Positions 1 through 7,935 of a DNA stretch of 64,000 bases are shown here, in pieces (the first letter of the stretch is position 1; each line of letters opens with the position of its first letter). Position numbers and translations under genes: made by a program. This stretch comes from Salegentibacter echinorum. Lineage in GTDB: Bacteria; Bacteroidota; Bacteroidia; Flavobacteriales; Flavobacteriaceae. The DNA lies in the NCBI RefSeq assembly GCF_900129445.1, contig NZ_FQVT01000001.1:186001-250000 (forward strand), given 5' to 3'. The notes beneath the pieces are model-generated. The model saw only the letters and a list, made by a program, of their open reading frames with translations. It searched no databases and had not been told where the DNA came from.

Positions 1-204
1 TTAGCTTCGGCCCAAGATCTTTATGAATCTTTTGAAAGATTTAAAGGTTATACCGAGTATGAGGAGAATAAATTTCACTATATTCCCAAGCCAAGTGGCG
101 GCTTCTACAATGATGCCGTTTACATAATGGCTATAGATAAAGAGTTAAATTTAAATGTTGCTAATGACATCGAAAGTAAAATACAACGGGAATTTAAGGA
201 CTGA
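1..204 (+). CDS. C-terminal fragment of an unidentified protein
   Basis: An open frame enters from the left edge and ends at a TGA at 202-204, giving 67 residues. The composition looks like real coding sequence (GYTEYEENKF, PSGGFYNDAV) and there is no stop upstream within the window. I do not recognise the family from this fragment. It overlaps the start of the following OsmC gene by about 40 bases in another frame, which is more than usual. The OsmC start could therefore lie downstream, or the two genes may be translationally coupled. Confidence 0.45.
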   Translation, partial: LASAQDLYESFERFKGYTEYEENKFHYIPKPSGGFYNDAVYIMAIDKELNLNVANDIESKIQREFKD

Positions 205-565
205 AGCAGAACACCTTAAGAGTGGAGCAAAAATAATAACCGATGCCCCAACTGATAACCACGGTAAGGGCGAAGCTTTCTCTCCAACAGATACGGTAGC
301 TACGGCTTTAGCGAGCTGTATGTTAACGGTAATGGGAATAAAAGCAGAAACACTGGAGATAGACCTTAGCGGAACTACTGCCGATGTAACCAAGACTATG
401 GCTTCCAATCCCCGGCGTATTGAGAAGATAGAAATCAACATTGTTTTTCCTGCAACTTACCCTACACAAACCTGCAGGACCCTGGAGCAAATAGCGAAAA
501 CCTGTCCCGTTTTTGAAAGCTTGCATCCCGATATGGAAAAAGTGATTAACTTTAGCTATTCTTAA
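164..565 (+). CDS. OsmC family peroxiredoxin-like protein
   Basis: This is a 133-residue OsmC/Ohr-family protein, thought to reduce organic hydroperoxides in the cytoplasm. The two family cysteines are visible: C52 in ALASCMLTVMG and C114 in AKTCPVFESL. The length fits the short OsmC class. I chose the ATG at 164 (MTSKVKYNG) over the one at 155 because OsmC proteins usually begin just before this first strand. The gene overlaps the preceding fragment and is followed by 325 bp without genes. Family assignment is secure, but the physiological substrate cannot be read from sequence. Confidence 0.88.
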   Translation: MTSKVKYNGNLRTEAEHLKSGAKIITDAPTDNHGKGEAFSPTDTVATALASCMLTVMGIKAETLEIDLSGTTADVTKTMASNPRRIEKIEINIVFPATYPTQTCRTLEQIAKTCPVFESLHPDMEKVINFSYS

Positions 566-890
566 AAAAGCTTGCCACGAAGGCACGAATATTCACGATA
601 TTGAAAATTAGGGATTAAGGTAAAATATCTTTTTTACGATTAATTTTTTCTGAAGAAATGAGCTTCGGCAAGCGCAGCCTGACGCTGTTATATAATATTG
701 ACAAAGGGCTTTGACAGGCCCAGCTTGACGAATATTTTGAAAATAGAAGGAAAAACACTTTATGAGTTTTCACTCTGTTATTTAATTGGCATTTAGAAAA
801 TTTTAGTTAAGAAACGTTGTTTATAGAATAGAGAGGTTTTCAGTTAAATACAGGTTTTGTCTCTTTTCTTGTCTCTTATTTCTTTTCTCT
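566..890. other. Gene-free spacer with REP-like fragments
   Basis: There is no convincing ORF between the convergent OsmC and nitronate monooxygenase-like genes. The stretch holds pieces such as GCTTCGGCAAGCGCAGCCTG and CCCAGCTTGACG, resembling degenerate interspersed repeats. A near-reverse complement of the second piece lies near 5129-5140. Confidence 0.4.
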
Positions 891-1835
891 TTAATAATTA
901 ATCACCTCCTGTTTAGCTTCCTCAAATTCCTGTAAAATTTCTTCTACAATTTTGGCTGCCGGTTTAATTTCGTGGATTAATCCTGAAATTTGACCTATTT
1001 CCAGCTCTCCTTCTTCCAGGTCGCCCTCGAACATACCTTTTTTGGCCCGGGCTCGTCCCAGTAATTCTATGAGTTGTTCTTTTGAAGGATTTTTGGTGTA
1101 AAGCTCCTGGATATTTTCGAAGAACTTATTTTTTAAGAGACGAACGGGAGCGAGCTCTTTTAAGGTGAGTTGCGTATCACCTTCCTTAGCTTTTACTACC
1201 ATTTCTTTAAAGTTTTGATGAGAGGAAGCTTCGGGAGTAGCTACAAAGCGGCTGCCTACCTGCACGGCATCTGCTCCTAATACCATCGCGGCGAGCATTC
1301 CGCGCCCGGTGGCAATTCCGCCGGCAGCAATTAGCGGGATATTTAGCTGTTCTTTTACCATGGGAATTAAAGTGAAAGTGGTGGTTTCGTCCCGTCCATT
1401 ATGTCCTCCGGCTTCAAAACCTTCTGCAACCACAGCATCCACACCGGCTTCTTGAGATTTTAATGCGAATTTCACGCTGCTAACCACGTGCACTACTTTA
1501 ATACCGTGTTCTTGTAAATGTTTGGTCCAGGTTTTAGGATTTCCGGCCGAAGTAAATACAATCCTTACCCCTTCAGCAATAATAATTTCCATAATCTTAT
1601 CGATGTCGGGATAGAGTAGGGGGACGTTTACTGCAAAGGGTTTATTGGTTGCATTTTTACACTTTTCTATATGTTTTTTTAGAACTTCGGGGTACATAGA
1701 ACCGGCACCAATAATCCCAAGTCCGCCGGCATTGCTCACAGCACTTGCGAGTTTCCAGCCGCTGGCCCAAACCATCCCTGCCTGGATTATAGGATATTCG
1801 ATTCCAAAAAGTGTCGTAATTTTATTTTGTGACAT
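891..1835 (-). CDS. Nitronate monooxygenase / 2-nitropropane dioxygenase family flavoprotein
   Basis: This is a 314-residue FMN-binding TIM barrel of the NMO/FabK-like family, which oxidises alkyl nitronates or acts as an enoyl reductase-like flavoenzyme. Visible family blocks are the N-terminal IEYPIIQAGM, the glycine-rich AEGFEAGGHNG and the phosphate-binding AAGGIATGRGM followed by GADAVQVGSRF. The length is normal. It starts 18 bp downstream of the mnmA stop on the same strand, so the two may be co-transcribed. The substrate cannot be told from sequence, and a FabK-like role is an alternative. Confidence 0.85.
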   Translation of the reverse strand: MSQNKITTLFGIEYPIIQAGMVWASGWKLASAVSNAGGLGIIGAGSMYPEVLKKHIEKCKNATNKPFAVNVPLLYPDIDKIMEIIIAEGVRIVFTSAGNPKTWTKHLQEHGIKVVHVVSSVKFALKSQEAGVDAVVAEGFEAGGHNGRDETTTFTLIPMVKEQLNIPLIAAGGIATGRGMLAAMVLGADAVQVGSRFVATPEASSHQNFKEMVVKAKEGDTQLTLKELAPVRLLKNKFFENIQELYTKNPSKEQLIELLGRARAKKGMFEGDLEEGELEIGQISGLIHEIKPAAKIVEEILQEFEEAKQEVINY

Positions 1836-1853
1836 ACATATCTATTTCAAAAT

Positions 1854-3044
1854 TTAAGAAATCACTCCTGAACCTAATAATTCTTCCTCGTGGTACCAGG
1901 CTACAAATTGGCCTTCGGTGATAGAAGCTTGCGGTTGTTCAAAAACAACATACATCCCGTTTTCTGTTTGATGTAAGGTAGCACTTTGTAAGGGCTGCCG
2001 GTATCTAATCCTGGCTTTCACCTCTAAAGTTTCGTCTGGGTTTATCGCTAGATCGCGTCGCACCCAATGCACTTCATCTTGAGTGATAAAAAGTGCTTTT
2101 CTATAAATTCCCGGGTGCGTTTTTCCCTGTCCTGTATATATTACATTGTCTTCTACATCGGTATCAATCACAAATAACGGCTGGGGTGTGCCACCTACAG
2201 CAAGTCCTTTACGTTGTCCTTTAGTAAAGAAATGGGCTCCCTGATGCTCGCCAACGAGCTTTCCATCTTCAGCTTTATATTTATATTTTTTTGCCAGGAA
2301 TTTAAGCTCCTCTTCTTTGTTACTAAACTGAGGTGTTTCAGCTTTATACAACTCTTTTTCAGCTTCAATCTCTATAATTTCACCTTTTTTAGGCTCTAGT
2401 TTTTGCTGAAGAAAATCTGGTAATCGCACTTTCCCAATAAAACATAGGCCCTGAGAGTCTTTTTTATTGGCAGTAACCAGGTTTTGTTCCGTAGCAATCT
2501 TCCTAACTTCAGGTTTTTGCAGTTCTCCAATAGGAAAAAGTGTTTTTGCCAGTTGCTCCTGGGTTAATTGACAAAGAAAATAGGACTGATCTTTATTCTG
2601 GTCTTTACCGGCTAAAAGTTGATAAACGGTTTCTCCATTTTGCTCAATAGTGCCTTTGCGGCAATAGTGTCCCGTTGCCACATAATCTGCACCCAGAGAA
2701 AGGGCGATTTTCATAAAGACATCGAACTTTATTTCACGGTTACAAAGTACATCTGGGTTGGGGGTGCGGCCGCGCTCATATTCATTGAACATATAGTCCA
2801 CAATACGCTCTTTATACTGCTCGCTAAGATCAACTGTTTGAAACGGAATTCCCAATTTATCTGCCACCATCATCGCATCATTGCTGTCGTCTAACCAGGG
2901 GCATTCATCTGAAATAGTTACAGAATCATCGTGCCAGTTTTTCATAAACAGGCCAATCACCTCATATCCTTGCTGTTGCAATAAATAGGCGGAAACACTG
3001 GAATCTACGCCGCCAGATAAACCAACTACTACTTTCTTTTTCAT
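1854..3044 (-). CDS. mnmA: tRNA-specific 2-thiouridylase MnmA
   Basis: MnmA transfers sulfur to uridine 34 of tRNA(Lys), tRNA(Glu) and tRNA(Gln), using ATP to adenylate the base. The PP-loop GLSGGVDSS is at residues 8-16. The two catalytic cysteines are at C101 (in [11 protein letters not shown]) and C201 (in GLCFIGKV). At 396 residues it is slightly longer than the E. coli enzyme, because of a lysine- and glutamate-rich insert of about 35 residues after residue 215. Such inserts are, as far as I recall, common in Bacteroidota MnmA. A -7-like box lies about 50 bp upstream. Confidence 0.96.
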   Translation of the reverse strand: MKKKVVVGLSGGVDSSVSAYLLQQQGYEVIGLFMKNWHDDSVTISDECPWLDDSNDAMMVADKLGIPFQTVDLSEQYKERIVDYMFNEYERGRTPNPDVLCNREIKFDVFMKIALSLGADYVATGHYCRKGTIEQNGETVYQLLAGKDQNKDQSYFLCQLTQEQLAKTLFPIGELQKPEVRKIATEQNLVTANKKDSQGLCFIGKVRLPDFLQQKLEPKKGEIIEIEAEKELYKAETPQFSNKEEELKFLAKKYKYKAEDGKLVGEHQGAHFFTKGQRKGLAVGGTPQPLFVIDTDVEDNVIYTGQGKTHPGIYRKALFITQDEVHWVRRDLAINPDETLEVKARIRYRQPLQSATLHQTENGMYVVFEQPQASITEGQFVAWYHEEELLGSGVIS

Positions 3045-3091
3045 AACCCGAATATTAAAATTCTTTCTTCCTAAAGTCGGAAAAGAAGCTG

Positions 3092-3099
3092 CAAAATTA
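3092..3099 (-). promoter_or_regulatory. Probable -7 box upstream of mnmA
   Basis: On the minus strand this reads TAATTTTG, a match to the Bacteroidota TAnnTTTG -7 consensus. It lies about 48 bases before the mnmA start. I see no clear -33 TTG at the expected spacing, so this is a partial match. Confidence 0.4.
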
Positions 3100-3148
3100 C
3101 GAAATTTTAGGGGAAAGCTTTAAACGATAAAAATGGGTGTAAAATAAA

Positions 3149-3179
3149 AATCGACCCAAAGCTCAAGCCCGGATCGATT
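3149..3179 (-). terminator. Intrinsic terminator after the small lipoprotein gene
   Basis: On the minus strand AATCGATCC pairs with GGGTCGATT (one wobble), closing a 13-base loop. It is followed by TTTATTTTA. It sits just downstream of the lipoprotein stop at 3201. Confidence 0.55.
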
Positions 3180-3200
3180 CATAATAGTTGCAATAAAAAA

Positions 3201-3614
3201 TTACCTTTTTTCGAATACTATGGAAGCCGAAGGAAGTAAGGTTGGGGTAAAAGTAAATTCCGTAAGGTCAGAATTGAAATTTATTGTGCCTTGTACATTT
3301 TCAAATCCATCTAAATCGAAAGGAAGGTTAAAGTTATATATCCCACTGTTTACAGACCAAACACTTTCAGTTGTATCTTCCCTGGTGCAATCTTCACCGG
3401 TTTGTGTATAATATTCTGAATAAGTGGTATTATCGCTGTTGAATTCAATAAATGATTCACGGTTGCAATCTTCCAATTCGAAGTCCGGGATACCGTTGGC
3501 CTCAGCCACAAACCAGGTTCCAAGGATTTTCTCATCGCCGGCATTTACGTCATCATCATCACTACAAGAAGTGAGTAGGGCAATACTAAAAAGCATTAAA
3601 AATAATTTCTTCAT
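3201..3614 (-). CDS. Small lipocalin-like lipoprotein
   Basis: A 137-residue protein with a type II signal peptide: basic start, hydrophobic stretch, lipobox LLTSC with C17 as the lipidated residue, then an acidic SDDDD linker. The linker is typical of surface-exported Flavobacteriia lipoproteins. The rest is short alternating strands with the GTWFVAEANG opening seen in lipocalin-like lipoproteins of this phylum. Two further cysteines lie in the strand region (EDCNRES and EDCTRED) and could form a disulfide. Ligand and role are unknown. It is a single-gene unit with its own -7 box and terminator. Confidence 0.7.
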   Translation of the reverse strand: MKKLFLMLFSIALLTSCSDDDDVNAGDEKILGTWFVAEANGIPDFELEDCNRESFIEFNSDNTTYSEYYTQTGEDCTREDTTESVWSVNSGIYNFNLPFDLDGFENVQGTINFNSDLTEFTFTPTLLPSASIVFEKR

Positions 3615-3638
3615 AACATGTAGGTTTTAAAATTTGTG

Positions 3639-3646
3639 CAAATATA
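3639..3646 (-). promoter_or_regulatory. Probable -7 box upstream of the lipoprotein gene
   Basis: The minus strand reads TATATTTG, a perfect match to TAnnTTTG, about 25 bases before the ATG at 3614. No clear -33 element was found at canonical spacing. Confidence 0.5.
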
Positions 3647-3740
3647 TTGTAATTTTATTCAAGCTGAAAAGAACTGGAACATAAGGCTTTGCTAAATTTT
3701 TGGTGGAATACTAGCTTTAGAATCATTATTGATTTATTTT

Positions 3741-3846
3741 TAATCGTGGGGCGATAACCAGGGGTTTATTTCCAGGGGCTTGCCTCGAAATAAAATAACC
3801 TTTTTCGGAAGCATAGCTCGTAACCTTGGGTCGAGGTTGTTGATTT
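3741..3846 (+). repeat. Dispersed intergenic repeat, copy 1
   Basis: About 106 bp with the core GGGGCTTGCCTCGAAATAAA and ending TCGAGGTTGTTGATT. A second copy in the same orientation is at 41722-41828. Internal CCTCGA and TCGAGG can pair. Both copies are intergenic and outside the integrated element. Confidence 0.75.
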
Positions 3847-3866
3847 AACTGAATCATTAAAATGCA

Positions 3867-3891
3867 AAAGCCCCGGTGAGTCCGGGGCTTT
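3867..3891 (-). terminator. Intrinsic terminator of the M28 peptidase gene
   Basis: A perfect 10-bp stem, AAAGCCCCGG/CCGGGGCTTT, with a 5-base loop lies 26 bp past the stop codon of the peptidase gene on the minus strand. T-rich sequence flanks it. Confidence 0.8.
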
Positions 3892-3916
3892 CTTAGTTTT
3901 TATGGTATTTGGCTTA

Positions 3917-4921
3917 TTATTCACCAGCTTTATCTACCACAAGTCTTTCATCACGATTTAAGATTTCCCATGCAGTTAGGAAAACCAGTTGAGTTCTTTT
4001 CTTTAAAGCTTCATACTCAATTTTATCGGCCGTGTCTGTTGCTTTGTGATAATCTGGGTGCACACCATTAAAATAGAAGATCACCGGAATATTATTTTTA
4101 GCGAAGTTGTAATGGTCACTTCGGTAATAAAATCTATTGGGATCATTTTCATCATTATAGGTATAGTCGAGATCCATATTCATATACTTAGTGTTCACGT
4201 TTTCACTAAGTTCATGTAGATCTGTACTTAATTTATCACTACCAATTAAATAGATGTAATTATCATTGCCGGCGTGTTCCTTATCGATACGGCCAATCAT
4301 ATCCATATTTAAATTGGCAACGGTATTTTCAAGTGGAAAAACAGGGTTTTCAATATAGAATTTAGATCCTAAAAGTCCTTTTTCCTCTCCTGTTAAATGA
4401 AGAAATAACACCGATCTTTTTGGAGTATAGCCGTCTTTTTGAGCTTCTTTAAAAGCTTCAGCAATTTCAATGAGTCCCATTGGGCCAGAGCCACCATCAT
4501 CGGCACCATTGTAAATATTACCTTCATCATCAATTCCCACGTGATCATAATGTGAACTAATTACCAGGACTTCTTCCGGCTTTTCACTTCCTTTTATAAA
4601 GCCCAGTACATTTTCTGAATCTTTAAGCTTTCCATCAAAAAATTCAGTAGGAATTTCCTGGTAGTAGTTGTCATATCCTTTAGGGGGATCGATGCCAATC
4701 TCTTTGTAGGCATTAACAATAAACTCAGCGCCTTTTTTCTGTCCCGGTTCACCTGTGTCGCGTCCCTCATATTCATCGCTGGCAAAAATATACAAGTTGT
4801 CTTTTAATTCTGAAGAAGTAATGGTTTCTGCATACTTCATGGGATCAGCATTGTCAACATTTTTTTGTGAGCCGCAAGCTACCATTCCGGCAGTAAGCGC
4901 TACCAAAATAAATTTTTTCAT
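3917..4921 (-). CDS. M28 family zinc aminopeptidase lipoprotein
   Basis: A 334-residue peptidase with lipobox MVACG (C16), so it is probably anchored in the outer membrane or periplasm. The M28 dinuclear zinc ligands are visible in order: SSHYDHVG (His), YNGADDGGSG (Asp), TGEEKGLLG (the catalytic and ligand Glu pair), LNMDMIGR (Asp) and YRSDHYNF (His). The family releases N-terminal amino acids from peptides, and the substrate range is not evident. A strong terminator follows. The 321 bp before it carry no gene. It is a single-gene unit by strand and spacing. Confidence 0.9.
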   Translation of the reverse strand: MKKFILVALTAGMVACGSQKNVDNADPMKYAETITSSELKDNLYIFASDEYEGRDTGEPGQKKGAEFIVNAYKEIGIDPPKGYDNYYQEIPTEFFDGKLKDSENVLGFIKGSEKPEEVLVISSHYDHVGIDDEGNIYNGADDGGSGPMGLIEIAEAFKEAQKDGYTPKRSVLFLHLTGEEKGLLGSKFYIENPVFPLENTVANLNMDMIGRIDKEHAGNDNYIYLIGSDKLSTDLHELSENVNTKYMNMDLDYTYNDENDPNRFYYRSDHYNFAKNNIPVIFYFNGVHPDYHKATDTADKIEYEALKKRTQLVFLTAWEILNRDERLVVDKAGE

Positions 4922-5242
4922 AGTTTGTTTTATTTTTTAAATCGCAGCAAGATAATAGTTTCGGCTGAATTTAAGTAAAACTTATCAAAACTTTTAAAAA
5001 TCTACGGTTTAGCCGGTAACTATTCGTCAAATTCAGTTTAAAACTTCAAAAATTATAACATCTTTAGGTTACTAAGTGACCTAAGATCAGAAAATTAAAA
5101 ATTTAGTCAAGGTTAGCACGTTATCCAACGTCAGGCTGGGCTTTTCGAAGCGTTAATTGATAAAAAGTTCTACCGATATATTCCGATCCCAATGACTGTG
5201 GTAATTTTCAAAATTAATAATTCATCAGGATAGCATCTACTA
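4922..5242. other. Gene-free spacer
   Basis: A 321-bp AT-rich stretch between two genes on the same strand. The only recognisable item is CGTCAGGCTGGGCTTTTCG near 5129-5147, resembling in reverse complement the fragments near 680-730. No ORF or hairpin with a T-tract was seen. Confidence 0.4.
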
Positions 5243-5950
5243 TTATTCCAAAAGTGTCTGCTCAATACCTTTTTTAGTAAGAGGTGCCATTACTTTGTAA
5301 CCTTCAAGGTTGGGGTGCACGCCATCTTCTGAGTATTTTTTCGGCAGTCCTTCTCTTTCATCCTTTAGCGCTGTAAAAAGATCGAGGTAAGTAAATGATT
5401 GTTGCTCGGCATAGGTTTTCATCCAGGTATTTACTTTTGCAATTTTATCTACCGGCTCCAACCCGGGTCTCCAGGGGTAATCGAAAACGGGTAGGATAGA
5501 AGCCAGGATTACTTTTATATCATTCGCTTTTGCCAATTGTGACATTGCTTTAATATTATTTGTAATTGTTTCTACGGAAGTAAACCCTGTATTCCCGGCG
5601 ATATCGTTGGTGCCGGCGAGGATAATTACAGCTTTAGGCTCTAGCGCGACAACATCTGGCATAAAACGTATGAGCATTTGCGGGGTAGTTTGTCCACTAA
5701 TACCCCGGCCGGCATAGTTGTTTTCTTCAAAAAAACCGGGCTGTTTATTTACCCAGCCTTCGGTAATCGAATTCCCCATAAAAACCACTTTCGGGTAATC
5801 TTTATTTTCAATGATTTTCTCATTTGCAGCCTGATATTTTTTAAGGTTGGGCCAGTCTTGTTCCATAAGCTCTTTATACTTTGGGTTCTGCGCAATTAAA
5901 TTTGTTGTGCTTAGAAATAATAGTAGTAGTGAGGTAAGATAAGATTTCAT
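5243..5950 (-). CDS. SGNH/GDSL-type secreted hydrolase
   Basis: A 235-residue esterase/lipase-like hydrolase with a signal peptide (MKSYLTSLLLLFLSTTNLIA, then Q). All SGNH blocks are present: GNSITEGW with S61, GRGISGQTT with G83, LAGTNDIA with N115, and the DGVHPN block with D209 and H212. This is the set used by acetyl esterases acting on carbohydrates and platelet-activating-factor acetylhydrolase-like enzymes. I placed the start at the ATG at 5950, because the 21 residues upstream in frame precede the signal peptide and look untranslated. The next feature downstream on the plus strand is tRNA-Ser. Confidence 0.9.
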   Translation of the reverse strand: MKSYLTSLLLLFLSTTNLIAQNPKYKELMEQDWPNLKKYQAANEKIIENKDYPKVVFMGNSITEGWVNKQPGFFEENNYAGRGISGQTTPQMLIRFMPDVVALEPKAVIILAGTNDIAGNTGFTSVETITNNIKAMSQLAKANDIKVILASILPVFDYPWRPGLEPVDKIAKVNTWMKTYAEQQSFTYLDLFTALKDEREGLPKKYSEDGVHPNLEGYKVMAPLTKKGIEQTLLE

Positions 5951-6050
5951 AATAGATTTTGTATAAAGATAAAAAGTTTTAGAAAATCTTTTATCTGAAT
6001 TTATTGAAAACAAAGCAAGTATAAAAAGTGAGAAAATCTTTTTAAATTTT

Positions 6051-6082
6051 TTGTGTGTAATTGAAAAAGCTTGCTATATTTG
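6051..6082 (+). promoter_or_regulatory. Promoter of tRNA-Ser
   Basis: A perfect -7 box TATATTTG (6075-6082) is preceded by TTG at 6051-6053, 21 bp away. This agrees with the Bacteroidota primary sigma consensus. The tRNA begins 31 bases downstream. Confidence 0.65.
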
Positions 6083-6113
6083 CATCCGCTAAGCAGAAAT
6101 GCTGGCATTTATT

Positions 6114-6198
6114 GGAGGAATGGCAGAGTGGTCGATTGCGGCAGTCTTGAAAACTGTTGACTGTAACAGGTCCGGGGGTTCGAATCCCTCTTCCTCCG
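6114..6198 (+). tRNA. tRNA-Ser (anticodon UGA)
   Basis: The sequence folds as a class II tRNA. The acceptor stem is GGAGGAA/TTCCTCC with discriminator G and no encoded CCA. The anticodon arm is GCAGT-CTTGAAA-ACTGT with TGA at 6148-6150. There is a long variable arm and a T arm containing GGTTCGAATCC. It reads UCA and UCN wobble serine codons. Its 3' end is the likely attachment site of the element that follows: the last 13 bases of the tRNA region are repeated at 33038-33050. Confidence 0.95.
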
Positions 6199-6199
6199 C
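6187..6199 (+). repeat. attL core (tRNA-Ser 3' end)
   Basis: CCTCTTCCTCCGC at the 3' end of tRNA-Ser recurs identically at 33038-33050 in the same orientation. By chance a given 13-mer recurs about once in 67 million positions, so the second copy 27 kb away is unlikely to be random. Confidence 0.8.
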
Positions 6200-6221
6200 T
6201 GAATAACTTACAAAATTGCTC

Positions 6222-6257
6222 AAAAAGCCCCAAAATCTATGATTTTGGGGCTTTTTT
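6222..6257 (+). terminator. Terminator downstream of tRNA-Ser
   Basis: A stem of AAAAGCCCCAAAATC with GATTTTGGGGCTTTT, a 3-base TAT loop and a T-run form a strong rho-independent terminator. It lies just inside the element, so after integration the tRNA ends on element-borne sequence. A different terminator follows the right repeat. Confidence 0.85.
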
Positions 6258-6300
6258 GTTTTTCGATATGTCAAAATATATCAAAATGAATCAAGCTTGG

Positions 6301-6316
6301 AGGTGTCAAATTCGGT
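6301..6316 (+). repeat. Left copy of the 16-bp element-end repeat
   Basis: AGGTGTCAAATTCGGT occurs here and at 32957-32972 in the same orientation. A second GGTGTCA (6314-6320) and an inverted TGACACC (6340-6346) follow. The arrangement resembles arm-type recombinase or excisionase binding sites. Confidence 0.7.
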
Positions 6317-6453
6317 GTCATTTTAATAATCGAAAATAGTGACACCTTTAAGATGAATATTCCTACAAATAAAATTAACATTCTGTTGATTAGTGTATTA
6401 CGAGCTTAAAAATTCTGTACTTTAGAAGTATATAAATTCAAAAATCTAAAGTT

Positions 6454-7698
6454 ATGGAAACTAATTTTTTTCATATTTTTTATCTTCGAGGGGGAATAAA
6501 AAATAACTTATCATCAATTTACCTTCGGGTGACTTTAAGAGGTAAACGCGCGGCCGCCAGTCTTGGTAGGAAAATTACCGCTGATTTGTGGAATTCTTCG
6601 GCAGGAAGAGTAAAAGGTAATACCGAAAAAGCTAAAGTTCTTAATAGATATCTATCTAAGATTGAAAATGACCTCTATTTAACTCACCAAAAGCTTTTAG
6701 AAAAAGGAACAAAGTTCTCCGCTCAGGATTTAATTGATGCTTTGTTGGGAAAAGACAAAAAGGAAGAAATTCAGGAAAAAATGCTTCTTGAGATCTTTCA
6801 GGAACACAATGATCGTGTGAATAGACTGGTAGGGAAAGATTTTGCTGCCGGTACTGCTGAAAGATATAGAACGGCAAAAAAACACGTTGCCGAGTATATA
6901 AAAAAGGAATATAAAACTTCAGATATCCCTGTTAAAGATGTCAATCATAAATTTATTACAGGTTTTGAATATTATTTAAAAACCGAAAGGAACTGTGCGC
7001 ATAATTCAGCCATTAAGTACATAGTAAATTTTAAAAAGATTATCCGAATTGCATTTTCAAACGAATGGATCAGCAAGGATCCATTTCAGAACTGGAAGGC
7101 TAAATTAAAGGTGGTGGACCGGGAGTTTCTTACAGAAGATGAACTTCAAGTTATGATCGCCAAAGAAATTAAAAACGAGCGCTTAAGTCTAGTCAAGGAT
7201 ATTTTTACTTTCAGTTGCTTCACAGGACTTTGTTATGCTGATGTAAAAAAACTTTCAAAAAAAGAAGTGGTGGTTGGTTTTGATGGGAACAGATGGATTA
7301 AAACAAACAGGACCAAAACTAAAACCCGAAGTAGTATTCCCATTCTTCCTACGGCAGAAGCTATATTAAAAAAATATGCTTCACATCCAGAAGTGAATGA
7401 GAAGCATTTACTCCCGGTTTTAAGCAATCAAAAAATGAATGCCTATATCAAAGAAATTGCAGATCTCTGCGGTATTAACAAAAACCTGACTTTCCATTTG
7501 GCCAGGCATACCTTTGCTACTACCGTTACCCTCTCAAATGGAGTCCCTATTGAAAGCGTTAGTAAGATGTTGGGACACAAAAATCTCCAGACTACCCAGC
7601 ACTATGCAAAGATTCTCGATCGAAAAATTAGTGATGATATGGCAGTTCTTAGAGAACGTTTGGGTGCTAAAAATTTTGGAAAAAATGCTAAAGGGTAG
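6454..7698 (+). CDS. Tyrosine-type site-specific recombinase (integrase)
   Basis: A 414-residue Bacteroidota-type integrase. It has an N-terminal arm-binding domain (about 1-90), a SAM-like core-binding domain (about 110-210) and a C-terminal catalytic domain (about 225-395). Catalytic residues seen are the HLAR box with H348 and R351, LGH with H375 and the nucleophile Y384 in QHYAKI. The usual first arginine after TGL is a cysteine (TGLCYAD, C260), as in related Bacteroidota enzymes such as IntDOT, which also lacks Arg I. It lies about 250 bp inside the tRNA-Ser junction and points into the element. It probably integrates and excises the element. Confidence 0.93.
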   Translation: METNFFHIFYLRGGIKNNLSSIYLRVTLRGKRAAASLGRKITADLWNSSAGRVKGNTEKAKVLNRYLSKIENDLYLTHQKLLEKGTKFSAQDLIDALLGKDKKEEIQEKMLLEIFQEHNDRVNRLVGKDFAAGTAERYRTAKKHVAEYIKKEYKTSDIPVKDVNHKFITGFEYYLKTERNCAHNSAIKYIVNFKKIIRIAFSNEWISKDPFQNWKAKLKVVDREFLTEDELQVMIAKEIKNERLSLVKDIFTFSCFTGLCYADVKKLSKKEVVVGFDGNRWIKTNRTKTKTRSSIPILPTAEAILKKYASHPEVNEKHLLPVLSNQKMNAYIKEIADLCGINKNLTFHLARHTFATTVTLSNGVPIESVSKMLGHKNLQTTQHYAKILDRKISDDMAVLRERLGAKNFGKNAKG

Positions 7699-7801
7699 AT
7701 TTTAAACCGCAATTTTAGTTGAGCTAACCTTTTAAGACTTCTAGGTTAAAGGCAGAAATAACTTTCATGGCAAAGATCAAATTTGTGTTACAATTATTAT
7801 T

Positions 7802-7935
7802 GCGCCTATTTTTTTATAAATATTAATTATGCGCTCGTTTTTAATAAGTCGCGCCTATTTTTTTTATATATTGCGCTTAAATATTTTTTAAATGTCAAAT
7901 CGCGCCCATTTTTATTCAGAAGCGCCTGTTTTTCA
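7802..7935 (+). repeat. Iteron-like array of GCGCYYRTTTTT motifs
   Basis: Six motifs beginning GCGC and mostly continuing C(T/C)(A/G)TTTTT start at 7802, 7831, 7851, 7873, 7902 and 7922. Spacings are 29, 20, 22, 29 and 20 bp. Four copies lie upstream of the Fic gene and two lie inside its first codons. The regular spacing suggests a protein-binding array, but no function is known. Confidence 0.5.

Noticed and set aside
7802-7935. GCGC motif array considered as a CRISPR array or plasmid origin
   Set aside because: Repeats are short and spacers are unequal. There are no cas or rep genes beside it. A protein-binding array is the better reading.
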